Shown: piece after piece, positions 27,342 through 36,451 of the stretch
Numbering within the stretch: the first letter of the stretch is position 1
How the letters are laid out: each line of letters begins with the position of its first letter
DNA from: Streptomyces sp. NBC_00154
Lineage (GTDB): Bacteria > Actinomycetota > Actinomycetes > Streptomycetales > Streptomycetaceae
DNA length: 64,000 bases
Reading direction: 5' to 3'
Assembly: GCF_026342835.1 (NCBI RefSeq)
Contig: NZ_JAPEMI010000001.1
Coordinates: forward strand, 3,478,501 to 3,542,500
Translations under genes and position numbers: made by a program
Notes under the pieces: model-generated
What the model was told of the DNA's origin: nothing
Seen by the model: the letters and a program-made list of their open reading frames with translations, nothing else
Databases searched by the model: none

Positions 27342-28508
27342 ATGGAACCGGTGATCGACCAGGCATTCGCGGCAGCCCTCTACTCGGACGGCGACGCCGG
27401 TCTCGACACCGGCGCCTCCCTTCTCGCCGCCGATCCGACGGCGGATGCGGAACTGTTCCGGCGCGGCGAGGAGTTCGTCCGGCGCGCCTGGGAGCGAGGC
27501 TGGCAGCCCGCCGACGTCGTGCGGATCGTCCGTCGCGAACTCGACGAGACGCGGGCCGGCCTCGCCGCCGACCTGATCATCACGGAGACCGGACGGTACG
27601 AGCAGCTGCCGTCCCGCTGGCGGTCCCAGCTCGCCGAGCTTCCCGCGCCGCCGCCCCGGAACCGGCCCGACCGGTTCTCGTACGCCTCCGCCCTGCTCGG
27701 TCTCTACCGGCTGCTGCTCCGGCTCCCCGCGATCGAACCGGTCGGCCCGCCGCCCGGCGCCCCCGGCCACCGGCTCCGTCTGCCGCCCGCCCACGACGAA
27801 CCCCGCATGCTGACCCGGATCCGCGCCCTGCTCGCGAAGGCGGAGGCGACCGGTTTCCCGGAGGAGGCGGAGGCCCTGACCACCAAGGCGCAGGAGCTGA
27901 TGGCCCGGCACTCCATCGACGAGGCCCTTCTTGCCGCGCGTACGCACAGCAAGGAGGCGCCGGGCGCCTGCCGGATCGGGGTCGATGCCCCGTACGAGAC
28001 GGCGAAAGCGATCCTGCTCGACGCCGTCGCCTCGGCCAACCGCTGCCGCGCGGTGTGGAACAGCGACCTCGGCTTCTCGACGGTCGTCGGCTTCGAACCG
28101 GATCTGGAGGCCGTGGAGCTGCTCCACACCTCCCTGCTGGTCCAGGGCACGGCGGCGATGGCGAAGGCCGAGGCGGGACAGCGGGCTGGCGGACGCAAGC
28201 GGACCAAGACGTTCCGTCAGTCCTTCCTGATGGCGTACGTCCAGCGGCTGGGCGCTCGTCTCGCGGCCGACACCGCCCGGGTGACCGCGGCCTCGGTCTC
28301 GGCGGAGGGGGCTGCCGCCGGCGATCTGCTCCCGGTTCTTGCGGCGCGGGACGTGGCGGTCACGGACGCCGCGGACCGGATGTTCCCGGAGACGACGAGC
28401 ACCCGGGTGCGCGGAGTGTCGGACGGCGAGGGCTGGGCGCACGGTACGGCCGCCGCCGACCGGGCCCGGATGGGTGAGCGGAGGCAGGGCATCGACGGTT
28501 CCCGGTAG
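27342..28508 (+). CDS. DUF2786-domain protein
   Basis: A 388-residue cytoplasmic protein starting at ATG 27342 (MEPVIDQAF). Its centre carries the DUF2786 signature of a helical pair: MLTRIRALLAKAEATGFPEE, then AEALTTKAQELMARHSIDEA. The rest is a conserved actinobacterial region with a TFRQSFLMAYVQRLGARL helix. The family has no established function. It is divergent from the ABC operon and is not obviously tied to the next gene. Confidence 0.8.
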   Translation: MEPVIDQAFAAALYSDGDAGLDTGASLLAADPTADAELFRRGEEFVRRAWERGWQPADVVRIVRRELDETRAGLAADLIITETGRYEQLPSRWRSQLAELPAPPPRNRPDRFSYASALLGLYRLLLRLPAIEPVGPPPGAPGHRLRLPPAHDEPRMLTRIRALLAKAEATGFPEEAEALTTKAQELMARHSIDEALLAARTHSKEAPGACRIGVDAPYETAKAILLDAVASANRCRAVWNSDLGFSTVVGFEPDLEAVELLHTSLLVQGTAAMAKAEAGQRAGGRKRTKTFRQSFLMAYVQRLGARLAADTARVTAASVSAEGAAAGDLLPVLAARDVAVTDAADRMFPETTSTRVRGVSDGEGWAHGTAAADRARMGERRQGIDGSR

Positions 28509-28642
28509 GGGTGGGCGCGAACCCTCGCAGCCGGGCGGCACGTCCGTGAGCAGGGCACGGTGCACCTGCCCCCGAGGTGGCGTCCGGAGAGCCCATATGA
28601 CCGAAAAGTTCCGATGATGGGCATTCCGGTTAGGCTCAGGGC

Positions 28643-30775
28643 ATGAGCTGGCTCCGGGCGCTGAAGGAGACCGCCCGCTCGGGGCTGAAGATCGAGCGGC
28701 GGCGCCTCGAACCGCTCATCGCGATCCGCGGTGCGGCCGGACTCGCCCTGGTGATCGGGGTCGGACTCGCCTTCTTCGGGCCGGTGGTCGCCGCCAGCTC
28801 CGCGTTCGGCGCGTTCCAGGCGGCCATCGCCACGTTCCAGCGCAGCTGGCGCCCCAGGCCGGTCCTCGCCCTGGTCTCCGGCGCGAGTCTCGCCGTATCG
28901 ACGTTCCTCGGTTATCTCACCGGTTCCCACGTCCTGCTGTTCATGGCCCTGCTCGTGCTCTGGACGTTCGTGGCCGGGCTGGCCTGGGCGGCGGGGCCGA
29001 CGGCCGGCATCATCGCGTCGTCCAACGTCGCGATCATGCTGGTCACGATCACCCTCCCCACCTCCGTCGCCGAGGCTGCCCTGCACGGCACGGTGATCGC
29101 GTTCGGCGGCGTGGTCCAGGCGACGCTGATCGTCCTCTTTCCGGTACGCAGATGGGGCGCGCAGCGCGACGCCCTCGCCGACGCGCTGGCGGCCGAGGCC
29201 GACTACGCCCGCAGACTGCGCCACGACCCGGTGGCCGAATTCGACCCGGTCCCGCTGATGACGGCCCGCAGTGCCGCCGCCGTCACCCCGCGCCAGGCCC
29301 GCCGCCGCCCGGCCGAACTGCGCGGCTCCCGCGGCGTGGCCGAACGGATCAGGCCGGTGCTCGCCTCACTCGCCGATCCGGGGACGGGCGTCCCGGACGA
29401 AGGTCCGGAACGGGACCGGGTCCGCGAACTCCTGGCCGCCGCCGGATCCGTACTGGACGCGGCGGCCTGTGCGATCCGTCACGGCGACCCGGTGCGGCTC
29501 GCCGCCCCCGCCGTCGCGACCCTGAAGACCCCTGACACGAGGGAGCTTCTCGGCGGCCCGGCCCGCCGGGCCGCCGACCGTCTCGGCGTGCTGCTCGCCG
29601 ATGTCATCGAGACGGCCGAGGGTGAGGGCACGAAGGAGGAGCGGGCCGAGGCCACCGAAACCGCCGACGCGATCGCCCCGCACCGCCGCCGCCCCACCCT
29701 GCTGCGGCTGGTCCCCGTCGTCCTGAGGTCGATGCGTGCCGAGATGCGCCCCGGTTCGCCGATCCTCCGGCACGCCGTCCGGGTCGCCGTCGTCGTCGCC
29801 GTCGGCTATCTCCTCGGCGCCGCGCTGCCGTTCGGGCACGGCTACTGGGCGCCGATGGCCGCCGTCATGGTGATGCGGCCCGAGTTCTCCCAGACGTACG
29901 CACGTTCCGTGGCCCGGTTCGGCGGCACCGTCGTCGGGGTCTTCCTCGCCACCGTCATCGTCCAGGCCGCCCATCCCGGCGTGGGTCTCGCCGCCGTCCT
30001 CGCCGTCGTCTGCGCCCTGCTGATGTACCTGCTGATGCGCACCGGCTACGCGGTCGCCCAGGCCTGCATCTCCGCGTACGTCGTCTTCCTGCTCGGCATG
30101 GCCGGCGAGGACTGGTCGCAGACCGTACTCGAACGCGTCGTCCTCACCCTCGTCGGCGGGCTGCTCGCGATGGTCTCGTACGCCGTCTACCCGGCCTGGG
30201 AGACCCCACGGCTCCGCAACCGGCTGGGTGACTGGCTGGCCTCCGGCGGGCGGTACGCCGCCTCCGTCGTCGACCAGTACGCCGACCCGGCGGAACGGGG
30301 CCGCGACGACGTCCGGGCCGCACTCCTCGCCACCCGCGAGGCCCGCATCGCCTGGCAGGAAGCGGTCGCGACCGCCCAGCACGAACCGGTGCGCAACCGC
30401 GGTCTGTCCCGCGTCGCCGCCGACGACACCCAGCACGCGCTCGCCCAGTTCAGCCGCGCGGCCATGCTGATGGAGGCTCACCTGCCGGAGGGCGGTGCCA
30501 CCCCCGTACCCGCTGCCGCACACTTCGCCGACGCGCTGCGCGGTACCACCGAGAAGGGCGCGCAGGACGTGCGGGAGCGTCGCGTACCGCGCTGGGACAC
30601 GGTCCGTGAGGCGCTCGCGCAGTGGGACGAGGAGGACCGCCTGCACGGACAGGCGGCCGATCCGGTCGTGCGGAACGGGGTCGATCTGCTGCTGGAAACC
30701 CTGGAGGAGTTCTCCCGGGGCCTGGACGACTCCACGGCCGGCTCGGCCGGAGCCCGCAGTGCCGGACGGAACTGA
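28643..30775 (+). CDS. FUSC/aromatic-acid exporter-family membrane protein
   Basis: A 710-residue membrane protein with two hydrophobic blocks (about 30-165 and 370-510), each with about six helices. They are separated and followed by soluble helical regions, the layout of the FUSC/YccS and aromatic-acid exporter families. The second block has the conserved GHGYWAPMAAVMVMRPEF segment and a RFGGTVVGVFLATVI stretch. It probably exports aromatic or hydrophobic acids. The start is ATG 28643 (MSWLRALKETARS). Confidence 0.85.
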   Translation: MSWLRALKETARSGLKIERRRLEPLIAIRGAAGLALVIGVGLAFFGPVVAASSAFGAFQAAIATFQRSWRPRPVLALVSGASLAVSTFLGYLTGSHVLLFMALLVLWTFVAGLAWAAGPTAGIIASSNVAIMLVTITLPTSVAEAALHGTVIAFGGVVQATLIVLFPVRRWGAQRDALADALAAEADYARRLRHDPVAEFDPVPLMTARSAAAVTPRQARRRPAELRGSRGVAERIRPVLASLADPGTGVPDEGPERDRVRELLAAAGSVLDAAACAIRHGDPVRLAAPAVATLKTPDTRELLGGPARRAADRLGVLLADVIETAEGEGTKEERAEATETADAIAPHRRRPTLLRLVPVVLRSMRAEMRPGSPILRHAVRVAVVVAVGYLLGAALPFGHGYWAPMAAVMVMRPEFSQTYARSVARFGGTVVGVFLATVIVQAAHPGVGLAAVLAVVCALLMYLLMRTGYAVAQACISAYVVFLLGMAGEDWSQTVLERVVLTLVGGLLAMVSYAVYPAWETPRLRNRLGDWLASGGRYAASVVDQYADPAERGRDDVRAALLATREARIAWQEAVATAQHEPVRNRGLSRVAADDTQHALAQFSRAAMLMEAHLPEGGATPVPAAAHFADALRGTTEKGAQDVRERRVPRWDTVREALAQWDEEDRLHGQAADPVVRNGVDLLLETLEEFSRGLDDSTAGSAGARSAGRN

Positions 30776-30848
30776 ACGACGGACCGTCCGGCACTGCCCC
30801 GTACACAGTCCTGTTTCAGGGGCTCGGCCCTGTCCCGGTGACGGGCAC

Positions 30849-31340
30849 TCAGGGGGTGGGCAGGCCCGGCAGCCCCGTCGGCAGCGCACCCGGATCGGTC
30901 TTGGCCAGGGTGTCCTTGCCGCCGGCGTCCCACGACACGGTGATCGTCTTGCCGTTGTTGGACTCGATCGATCCCATGGTGCGGTCGGTGTTGCCGTCGG
31001 TGCACTTCAGCTCCAGCATCACCTTGCCCATGTCCTTCACCTCGCCCGAGCAGACATGGGCGTCGGCGACGAGCGCCGCCTTCCCGGATGCGACGGACAG
31101 GGCGACGGCCTTGCCGTCGGTCAGCCCGGCCCAGGTGCCCTCCAGCGCCGAGGCGTCGGCGGCGGAACCGCTGTCGCCGCTGTCCCCGGAATCGCTGCCG
31201 CCACCGGTCGCCGACGCCTGCCCGCCGGTGGCGTCCTTGCCCGAATCGCTCTTCCCGCTGTCGCTGCCGCAACCGGTCAGAGTGACTGCGGCGACCAGAC
31301 CCGCGGCGAGGACGGCGCCGGTGCGTACGAGATTCTGCAC
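30849..31340 (-). CDS. Small lipoprotein with Ser/Gly/Asp-rich linker
   Basis: A 163-residue lipoprotein beginning at GTG 31340 behind GGGGGAA. The signal peptide ends in the lipobox TLTGC. A repetitive linker of Gly, Ser and Asp follows (about 25-65). A small beta domain comes next with a Cys pair (HVCSGEV and LELKCTDG) that could form a disulfide. I recognise no enzyme family; similar proteins are common surface lipoproteins of Streptomyces. Confidence 0.78.
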   Translation of the reverse strand: MQNLVRTGAVLAAGLVAAVTLTGCGSDSGKSDSGKDATGGQASATGGGSDSGDSGDSGSAADASALEGTWAGLTDGKAVALSVASGKAALVADAHVCSGEVKDMGKVMLELKCTDGNTDRTMGSIESNNGKTITVSWDAGGKDTLAKTDPGALPTGLPGLPTP

Positions 31341-31527
31341 GTGAAATTCCCCCTTGTTGACGAAAGACCGCGCAAAACTACCAGGGGGCATGGAGCGGAT
31401 CACGGGTCGGCCCATGGGACGACTTCCGGGCAACTCCGCGGAGCGGGAGCCAAATAGACGGTCCGTTCGTCCATCTCCTGTGAGGGCGGGAAGAGGGGAA
31501 GGCAAAGCTGTAATCAAAGGAACACCC

Positions 31528-31554
31528 CGCGTGCACGTGCATCTGCTCATGCAT
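31528..31554 (+). promoter_or_regulatory. 27-bp element upstream of the DUF397 gene
   Basis: CGCGTGCACGTGCATCTGC is followed by TCATGCAT. The same 27 bp, with two mismatches, occurs at 32558-32584 upstream of the HATPase gene in the same orientation relative to that gene. It contains the palindrome TGCACGTGCA. It lies 68 bp before the DUF397 start and is probably the operator for the XRE-type regulator at 32772. Confidence 0.65.
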
Positions 31555-31621
31555 AGGCATATGAACACAGCTATGATCCGAGACAGTTGACACTTGCACC
31601 TTGCAACTCGGGGAGCGTCCT

Positions 31622-31864
31622 GTGCACCACGTGTACAACGGCATGGCGGCCACAGAGCTTCGCGGAGTCGTCTGGCAGAAGAGCAGACACAGCAACTCCC
31701 AAGGATCTTGCGTGGAGTTCGCAAAACTGCCCGACGGGGATGTGGCGATGCGGAATTCACGCCATCCCGACGGGCCCGCCCTGGTCTATACGCCGGCCGA
31801 GATAGAGGCGTTGCTGCTCGGCGTGAAGGACGGGGAGTTCGACCACTTGATAGCGGAAAACTGA
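31622..31864 (+). CDS. DUF397-domain small protein (WhiJ-system partner)
   Basis: An 80-residue protein from GTG 31622, with GGGGAG 6 nt upstream. It has the DUF397 pattern WQKSRHSNSQGSCVEFA, then GDVAMRNSRHPDGPALVY. In Streptomyces these small proteins are encoded beside an XRE regulator and an HATPase-type anti-sigma-like protein and modulate development or antibiotic production (whiJ/bldB-type loci). The other two members are the next two genes. Confidence 0.88.
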   Translation: MHHVYNGMAATELRGVVWQKSRHSNSQGSCVEFAKLPDGDVAMRNSRHPDGPALVYTPAEIEALLLGVKDGEFDHLIAEN

Positions 31865-31922
31865 CCGTCGCGGCCGCGCGCACGAGCCTGCGCCCCGCGC
31901 ACGAGCCTGGGGCTCGTTTGCG

Positions 31923-32447
31923 TCACGCGTCGCCGGACAGCCTGAACAGCGCCCAGACCACCTTGCCGCGCGGCACCGGCGCGCCCGCCGACGGGTTCTC
32001 CGCGCCCGGCACGGGGGACGGATGCCAGCCCCAGCTGTCGCTGAACGACTCCACCAGGAACAGTCCCCGGCCCGACTCCGCGGAGTCCGCGGCCTCGGCG
32101 GCGACAGGGCTCTCCTGGCTGGGGTCGCGCACCGCGCACACCAGTCGCGAGGTCCAGCGCATCAGGTGCAGCCGTACGGGAGGCTCCTGGGGGTCTCTCG
32201 GGGCGTCCGCCGGCAGTGCGTGCCGCAGGGCGTTGGTGACGAGTTCGGAGACGACGAGCGCGACATCGTCGAAGCGGTCGCTCAGCCCCCACCGGTTCAG
32301 CGTCGCCCTGGTGAACTGCCTGGCCCCGCCCACGGCTTCGTACCGGGCCGGAAGGGTGCAGGTGGCTGATCCGGAGACGGCTGAGGGATCGATGGGGGGA
32401 AGCCCCTGCCGTAACGGCTCGAGCATCGTCGATCCATTCGTCCCCAT
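31923..32447 (-). CDS. HATPase-domain regulator (anti-sigma factor-like)
   Basis: A 174-residue protein from ATG 32447 behind GGGAG. The GHKL ATPase N-box is DVALVVSELVTNALRHALP, and the G-box region is ESGRGLFLVESFSDSWGW. This is the Streptomyces type of single-domain ATP-binding regulator related to SpoIIAB/RsbW. It probably belongs with the XRE and DUF397 genes as a regulatory set and shares the 27-bp element with DUF397. Confidence 0.85.
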   Translation of the reverse strand: MGTNGSTMLEPLRQGLPPIDPSAVSGSATCTLPARYEAVGGARQFTRATLNRWGLSDRFDDVALVVSELVTNALRHALPADAPRDPQEPPVRLHLMRWTSRLVCAVRDPSQESPVAAEAADSAESGRGLFLVESFSDSWGWHPSPVPGAENPSAGAPVPRGKVVWALFRLSGDA

Positions 32448-32557
32448 GCGAGGCACTCCCGGGATTCGCGGCTGTAGCAGTACTGCGGTGGTACAGCGGC
32501 ACAACACGAACGAGCACGCAGGTGCGCGGGGTCCATGGTTCCGAATGCGCTGGGCAG

Positions 32558-32584
32558 ATGCAAGGGCAGATGCACGTGCACGCG
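32558..32584 (-). promoter_or_regulatory. 27-bp element between the HATPase and XRE genes
   Basis: Read on the minus strand it is CGCGTGCACGTGCATCTGC, then CCTTGCAT. It matches the element at 31528 in 25 of 27 bases. It also overlaps a direct repeat GCAGATGCA (32555 and 32567). It stands about 110 bp upstream of the HATPase start and 187 bp upstream of the XRE start, so it could serve both divergent genes. Confidence 0.65.
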
Positions 32585-32771
32585 CCGGACCTGTCCGATC
32601 CCGTGCCGGTTCTTGCTCATTTCTTCCTGCGGGAAGTTTCATGGCTTTCTGGAAGTCTTCTCATTTCCGTAATCGAATGAGTACGGGCTGAAGCGTTTTG
32701 ATGGCAGAATCCGGCTCTTGGGGTTCAGGGGGAGCCCCGATGCCCAGGAAGCGATGGGGAGGGTTGGACCA

Positions 32772-33635
32772 GTGGCGGCAGGCGAGTCGAGTGGATCTGT
32801 GGTGCGGCGCATCCTGCTGGGCTCACAGCTCAGGCGGCTGCGCGACTCGCGCGGCATCACCCGCGAGGCAGCCGGCTACTCCATCCGGGCTTCCGAATCG
32901 AAGATCAGCCGCATGGAGTTGGGACGGGTGAGCTTCAAGGCCAGGGACGTCGAGGACCTGCTCACGCTCTACGGCGTCACGGACGAGGCGGAGCGCGACT
33001 CCCTGCTCGGCCTGGCCCGCGAGGCCAATGTGGCGGGGTGGTGGCACAGTTACGGAGATGTGCTGCCCGGCTGGTTCCAGACCTACATCGGTCTGGAGGG
33101 AGCGGCCTCGCTCATCCGGATCTACGAAGTCCAGTTCGTTAACGGTCTGTTGCAGACCGAGGCCTACGCCCATGCCGTCGTCTCCCGCGGCATGCGCGGC
33201 GCCCCCGCCGCCGAGATCGACCGTCGGGTCGCGCTCCGGCTGGAGCGGCAGAAGGCCCTCGTCTCCGAACGGGCGCCGCGCTTCCATGCGGTGCTGGACG
33301 AGGCCGCGCTGCGCCGCCCGTACGGCGAACGTGAAGTGATGCGGGCGCAATTGCGGCATCTGATTGAAATGTCGGAGCAGCCGAACATCACGCTTCAGGT
33401 GATGCCCTTCAGTTTTGGCGGGCATGCGGGCGAGAGCGGTTCCTTTACGATGCTGAGTTTTCCGGAATCCGATCTGTCGGACATTGTCTATTTGGAGCAG
33501 CTGACAAGTGCGCTCTATCTGGACAAGCGTGAGGAAGTCGCGCAGTACGAAAAGGCCATGGCACGGCTCCATCAGGACAGCCCTGGGCCCGAAGAGAGCC
33601 GTGATCTGCTCCGCGGCCTGCTCCAACTGACCTGA
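32772..33635 (+). CDS. XRE-family regulator with DUF5753 (WhiJ-like)
   Basis: A 287-residue DNA-binding protein. GTG 32772 (VAAGESSGSVVRRILLG) follows GGGGAGG at 9 nt and fits family N-termini better than 32718. Residues about 15-75 form a Cro/C1 helix-turn-helix (LGSQLRRLRDSRGITREAAG, SIRASESKISRMELG). Residues 85-280 are the DUF5753 effector-like domain (VQFVNGLLQTEAYAHAVV, QPNITLQVMPFSFGGH). It is probably the master of the local trio and may bind the 27-bp elements. Confidence 0.9.
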   Translation: MAAGESSGSVVRRILLGSQLRRLRDSRGITREAAGYSIRASESKISRMELGRVSFKARDVEDLLTLYGVTDEAERDSLLGLAREANVAGWWHSYGDVLPGWFQTYIGLEGAASLIRIYEVQFVNGLLQTEAYAHAVVSRGMRGAPAAEIDRRVALRLERQKALVSERAPRFHAVLDEAALRRPYGEREVMRAQLRHLIEMSEQPNITLQVMPFSFGGHAGESGSFTMLSFPESDLSDIVYLEQLTSALYLDKREEVAQYEKAMARLHQDSPGPEESRDLLRGLLQLT

Positions 33636-33689
33636 GACATCAGTACGATGACGCCTCAACAGGAGTCTGCACCTGCAGTAAGGGATCGC

Positions 33690-35147
33690 ATGTCCTTCTT
33701 CAATGAGCTGGCCAACCAGTACATCGACGGTGAGTGGCGGACCGGTACCGGCTCCTGGGACATCATCGATTTCAATCCGTACAACGGCGAAAAGCTCGCC
33801 GCGATCACCGTCGCCACCGCACAGGAGGTCGACGAGGCCTATCGCGCCGCCGAGCGCGCCCAGCGGATCTGGGCCGACACCAATCCGTACGAACGCCGCC
33901 TCGTCCTCGAACGCGCCCTGCGCATCACCGATGAACTCACCGAGGACATCATCGGCGCGATCATCGACGAACTGGGCGGCACCCGGCTCAAGGCGGAGTA
34001 CGAGATCCGCTGCGCCAAGGACTTCCTGCGCGAGGCGATCCAGCAGGCGCTGCGCCCCGAGGGCCGGATCCTGCCGTCCCCGGTGGACGGCAAGGAGAAC
34101 CGCGTCTACCGGCTGCCCGTCGGTGTCATAGGCGTGATAAGCCCCTTCAACTTCCCCTTCCTGGTGACGATGAAGTCGGTCGCCCCGGCTCTGGCGCTCG
34201 GCAACGCGGTCGTCATCAAGCCCAACCAGAACGCCCCCGTGGTCGGCGGCGGACTGATCGCCAAGATCTTCGAGGAGGCCGGGCTGCCCGCCGGACTGCT
34301 CAACGTCCTGGTCACCGACATCGCCGAGATCGGCGACGCGCTCATAGCGCACCCCGTGCCCAAGGTGATCTCCTTCGCCGGCTCGGACCGGGTCGGCCGC
34401 CATGTCGGCGCGACCGCCGGCGGGCTCTTCAAGCGGGCCGTCCTCGAACTCAGCGGCAACAGCGCCCTGGTGGTGCTGGACGACGCAGACATCGACTACG
34501 CGGTCGACGCGGCGGTCTTCAGCCGCTTCGTCTACCAGGGGCAGGTCTGCATGGCCGCCAACCGCATCCTGGTGGACCGCTCCGTCGCGCCGGAGTTCAC
34601 CGAGAAGTTCATCGCCAAGGTGGCCGCGCTCAGGACCGGCGACCCGCGGGATCCGGCCACCCAGATCGGCCCCGTCATCAACACCTTCCAGGCCGACGCG
34701 CTGACCGCCCTGGTCGACCAGGCGATCGCGGAAGGCGCCACGGCGCTCGTGCGGGGCCGTACCCACGGCAATCTCGTCGAGCCGACCGTCCTCGCCGGGT
34801 TGCCGGACGACTCCCCGCTGCTGGCCCAGGAGATCTTCGGCCCGGTGGCACTGTTGATGACGTTCGACGGCGAGGAGGACGCCGTGCGGATCGCCAACGA
34901 CTCCCCGTACGGGCTGAGCGGCGCCGTGCACACGGCCGACGCGGAACGCGGGGTGCGGTTCGCGAAGCGCATCGTCACCGGGATGTTCCACGTGAACGAC
35001 TCCACCATCCAGGACGACCCGCTGGTGGCCTTCGGCGGCGAGAAGTTCTCCGGATCCGGGCGGTTGAACGGCGATGCCACCCTGGAGGCGTTCACCACCC
35101 AGAAGTGGATCTCGATCCAGCACGGGCGGACCGAATTCTCGCTCTGA
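33690..35147 (+). CDS. NAD(P)-dependent aldehyde dehydrogenase
   Basis: A 485-residue ALDH. ATG 33690 (MSFFNELANQYIDGEW) follows AAGGGA; ATG 33648 is an alternative start adding 14 residues. Conserved parts are the oxyanion Asn in SPFNFPF, KPNQNAP, the general base Glu in LELSGNSALVVLDDAD, the nucleophilic Cys in YQGQVCMAANR, and EIFGPVA. It resembles benzaldehyde/vanillin-type dehydrogenases, oxidising aromatic or aliphatic aldehydes to acids. It stands alone, 54 bp after the XRE gene. Confidence 0.92.
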   Translation: MSFFNELANQYIDGEWRTGTGSWDIIDFNPYNGEKLAAITVATAQEVDEAYRAAERAQRIWADTNPYERRLVLERALRITDELTEDIIGAIIDELGGTRLKAEYEIRCAKDFLREAIQQALRPEGRILPSPVDGKENRVYRLPVGVIGVISPFNFPFLVTMKSVAPALALGNAVVIKPNQNAPVVGGGLIAKIFEEAGLPAGLLNVLVTDIAEIGDALIAHPVPKVISFAGSDRVGRHVGATAGGLFKRAVLELSGNSALVVLDDADIDYAVDAAVFSRFVYQGQVCMAANRILVDRSVAPEFTEKFIAKVAALRTGDPRDPATQIGPVINTFQADALTALVDQAIAEGATALVRGRTHGNLVEPTVLAGLPDDSPLLAQEIFGPVALLMTFDGEEDAVRIANDSPYGLSGAVHTADAERGVRFAKRIVTGMFHVNDSTIQDDPLVAFGGEKFSGSGRLNGDATLEAFTTQKWISIQHGRTEFSL

Positions 35148-35250
35148 TGCCTGCCTGTTGAGGACGGAAGCTGTCCGCAAGGGTCCGTAGCTTGGTCGCT
35201 GTCAGGAAGACACCGGGCGCAAGCCCGAACGGTTCCGAAGGGCGGACATC

Positions 35251-35802
35251 ATGGTCACTCACGTTCCCGCAGAGGCCCACGGCGACGAGCGCGGCGCGCT
35301 CCTCTCCTTCGTCGAGGCGCAGCGCGGCGCGATCCGGCGCTCGCTGATCGGGCTGACCGAGGAGCAGGCGGCGAGCCGGCCCAGCGCCAGCGAACTCTCC
35401 CTCTCCGGGCTGCTCAAGCATGTCGCCGAGACCGAGTTGAACTGGTTGCGTCTCGCGCAGCAGCGCCCCAATGAGAAGGCCCGCACCGAGGAGACGTGGG
35501 CGGACAGCTTCCGGCTGGTCGGGGACGAGACCGTCCCGCAGATGCTGGAGTTCTGGGCGAAGGTCGCGGCGGAGACCGAGGAGTTCATCCACTCGGTGGA
35601 GAGCATGGACGACACGTTCCCGCTGCCCGAGGCGCCCTGGTTCCCGGAGGACGAGAAGTGCTCGATGCGCTGGCTGCTGGTCCATCTCGTCGAGGAGATC
35701 GCCCGGCACGCCGGGCATGCCGACATCATCCGGGAGTCCCTGGACGGCCGTGCCGCGTTCGAGCTGATCGCGCAGGAGGCGGGCTACCCTAGTCAAAGTT
35801 GA
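35251..35802 (+). CDS. DinB-family protein (DUF664)
   Basis: A 183-residue four-helix-bundle protein starting at ATG 35251 behind GAAGGGCGG. The metal-type histidines of DinB/DUF664 are visible: LLKHVAETELNWL, then LVHLVEEIARHAGHADIIRE. Members are mostly thiol- or damage-related transferases or of unknown function. It is followed after 17 bp by the PadR regulator, so the two are probably one operon. Confidence 0.85.
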   Translation: MVTHVPAEAHGDERGALLSFVEAQRGAIRRSLIGLTEEQAASRPSASELSLSGLLKHVAETELNWLRLAQQRPNEKARTEETWADSFRLVGDETVPQMLEFWAKVAAETEEFIHSVESMDDTFPLPEAPWFPEDEKCSMRWLLVHLVEEIARHAGHADIIRESLDGRAAFELIAQEAGYPSQS

Positions 35803-35819
35803 ATAGGAAGGGTGAGTCG

Positions 35820-36434
35820 ATGTCCGCGATCCGGCTGCTGGTCCTCGGTGCCGTGCGGCAGCACGGCCGGGCGCACGGCTATCAGGTCCGCAACGACCTG
35901 GAGTACTGGGGCGCCCACGAGTGGTCCAACGCCAAGCCGGGCTCGATCTACCACGCCCTGAAGCAGATGGCGAAGCAAGGGCTGCTGGTCGCCCATGAGA
36001 CCGCTCCGAGCACCGCGGGCGGCCCGCCCCGCACCGAGTACGAGATCACCGAGCGGGGCACCGAGGAGTACCTCGCGCTGCTGCGCGCGGCGCTGACCGC
36101 GTACGACCAGAAGATGGACGTGCTGTCGGCGGGCATCGGCTTCATCGTCGACCTGGAGCGGTCCGAGGCGGTCGCGCTGCTGCGGGAGCGGGTGGCCGGG
36201 CTGGCGGCCTGGCGGGCCTCGGTCACCGAGTACTACACGCCGGAGGACGGGCCCGAGTCGCTGGGTCACATCGGCGAGATCATGAACATGTGGGTCCACT
36301 CGGCGGACGCCGGGGCCGAGTGGACGCGGGAGCTGATCACGCGGATCGAGGGCGGCGCGTACACCTTCGCGGGGGAGGGTGATCCGTTCGTCGGCGTACT
36401 CGCCGAGGGCGAGGAGAACCCTTACGGCCGGTAG
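35820..36434 (+). CDS. PadR-family transcriptional regulator
   Basis: A 204-residue regulator from ATG 35820 (MSAIRLLVLGAVRQHGRAHG) behind GGAAGGGTGAG. It has a winged helix at 1-90 (GYQVRNDLEYW, SIYHALKQMAKQGLL, RTEYEITERG) and a C-terminal dimerising coiled region. It could control the DinB gene and itself. It converges on glutamate decarboxylase with a 17-bp gap. Confidence 0.88.
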   Translation: MSAIRLLVLGAVRQHGRAHGYQVRNDLEYWGAHEWSNAKPGSIYHALKQMAKQGLLVAHETAPSTAGGPPRTEYEITERGTEEYLALLRAALTAYDQKMDVLSAGIGFIVDLERSEAVALLRERVAGLAAWRASVTEYYTPEDGPESLGHIGEIMNMWVHSADAGAEWTRELITRIEGGAYTFAGEGDPFVGVLAEGEENPYGR

Positions 36435-36451
36435 CCCGCCGGCGTGCCCCG

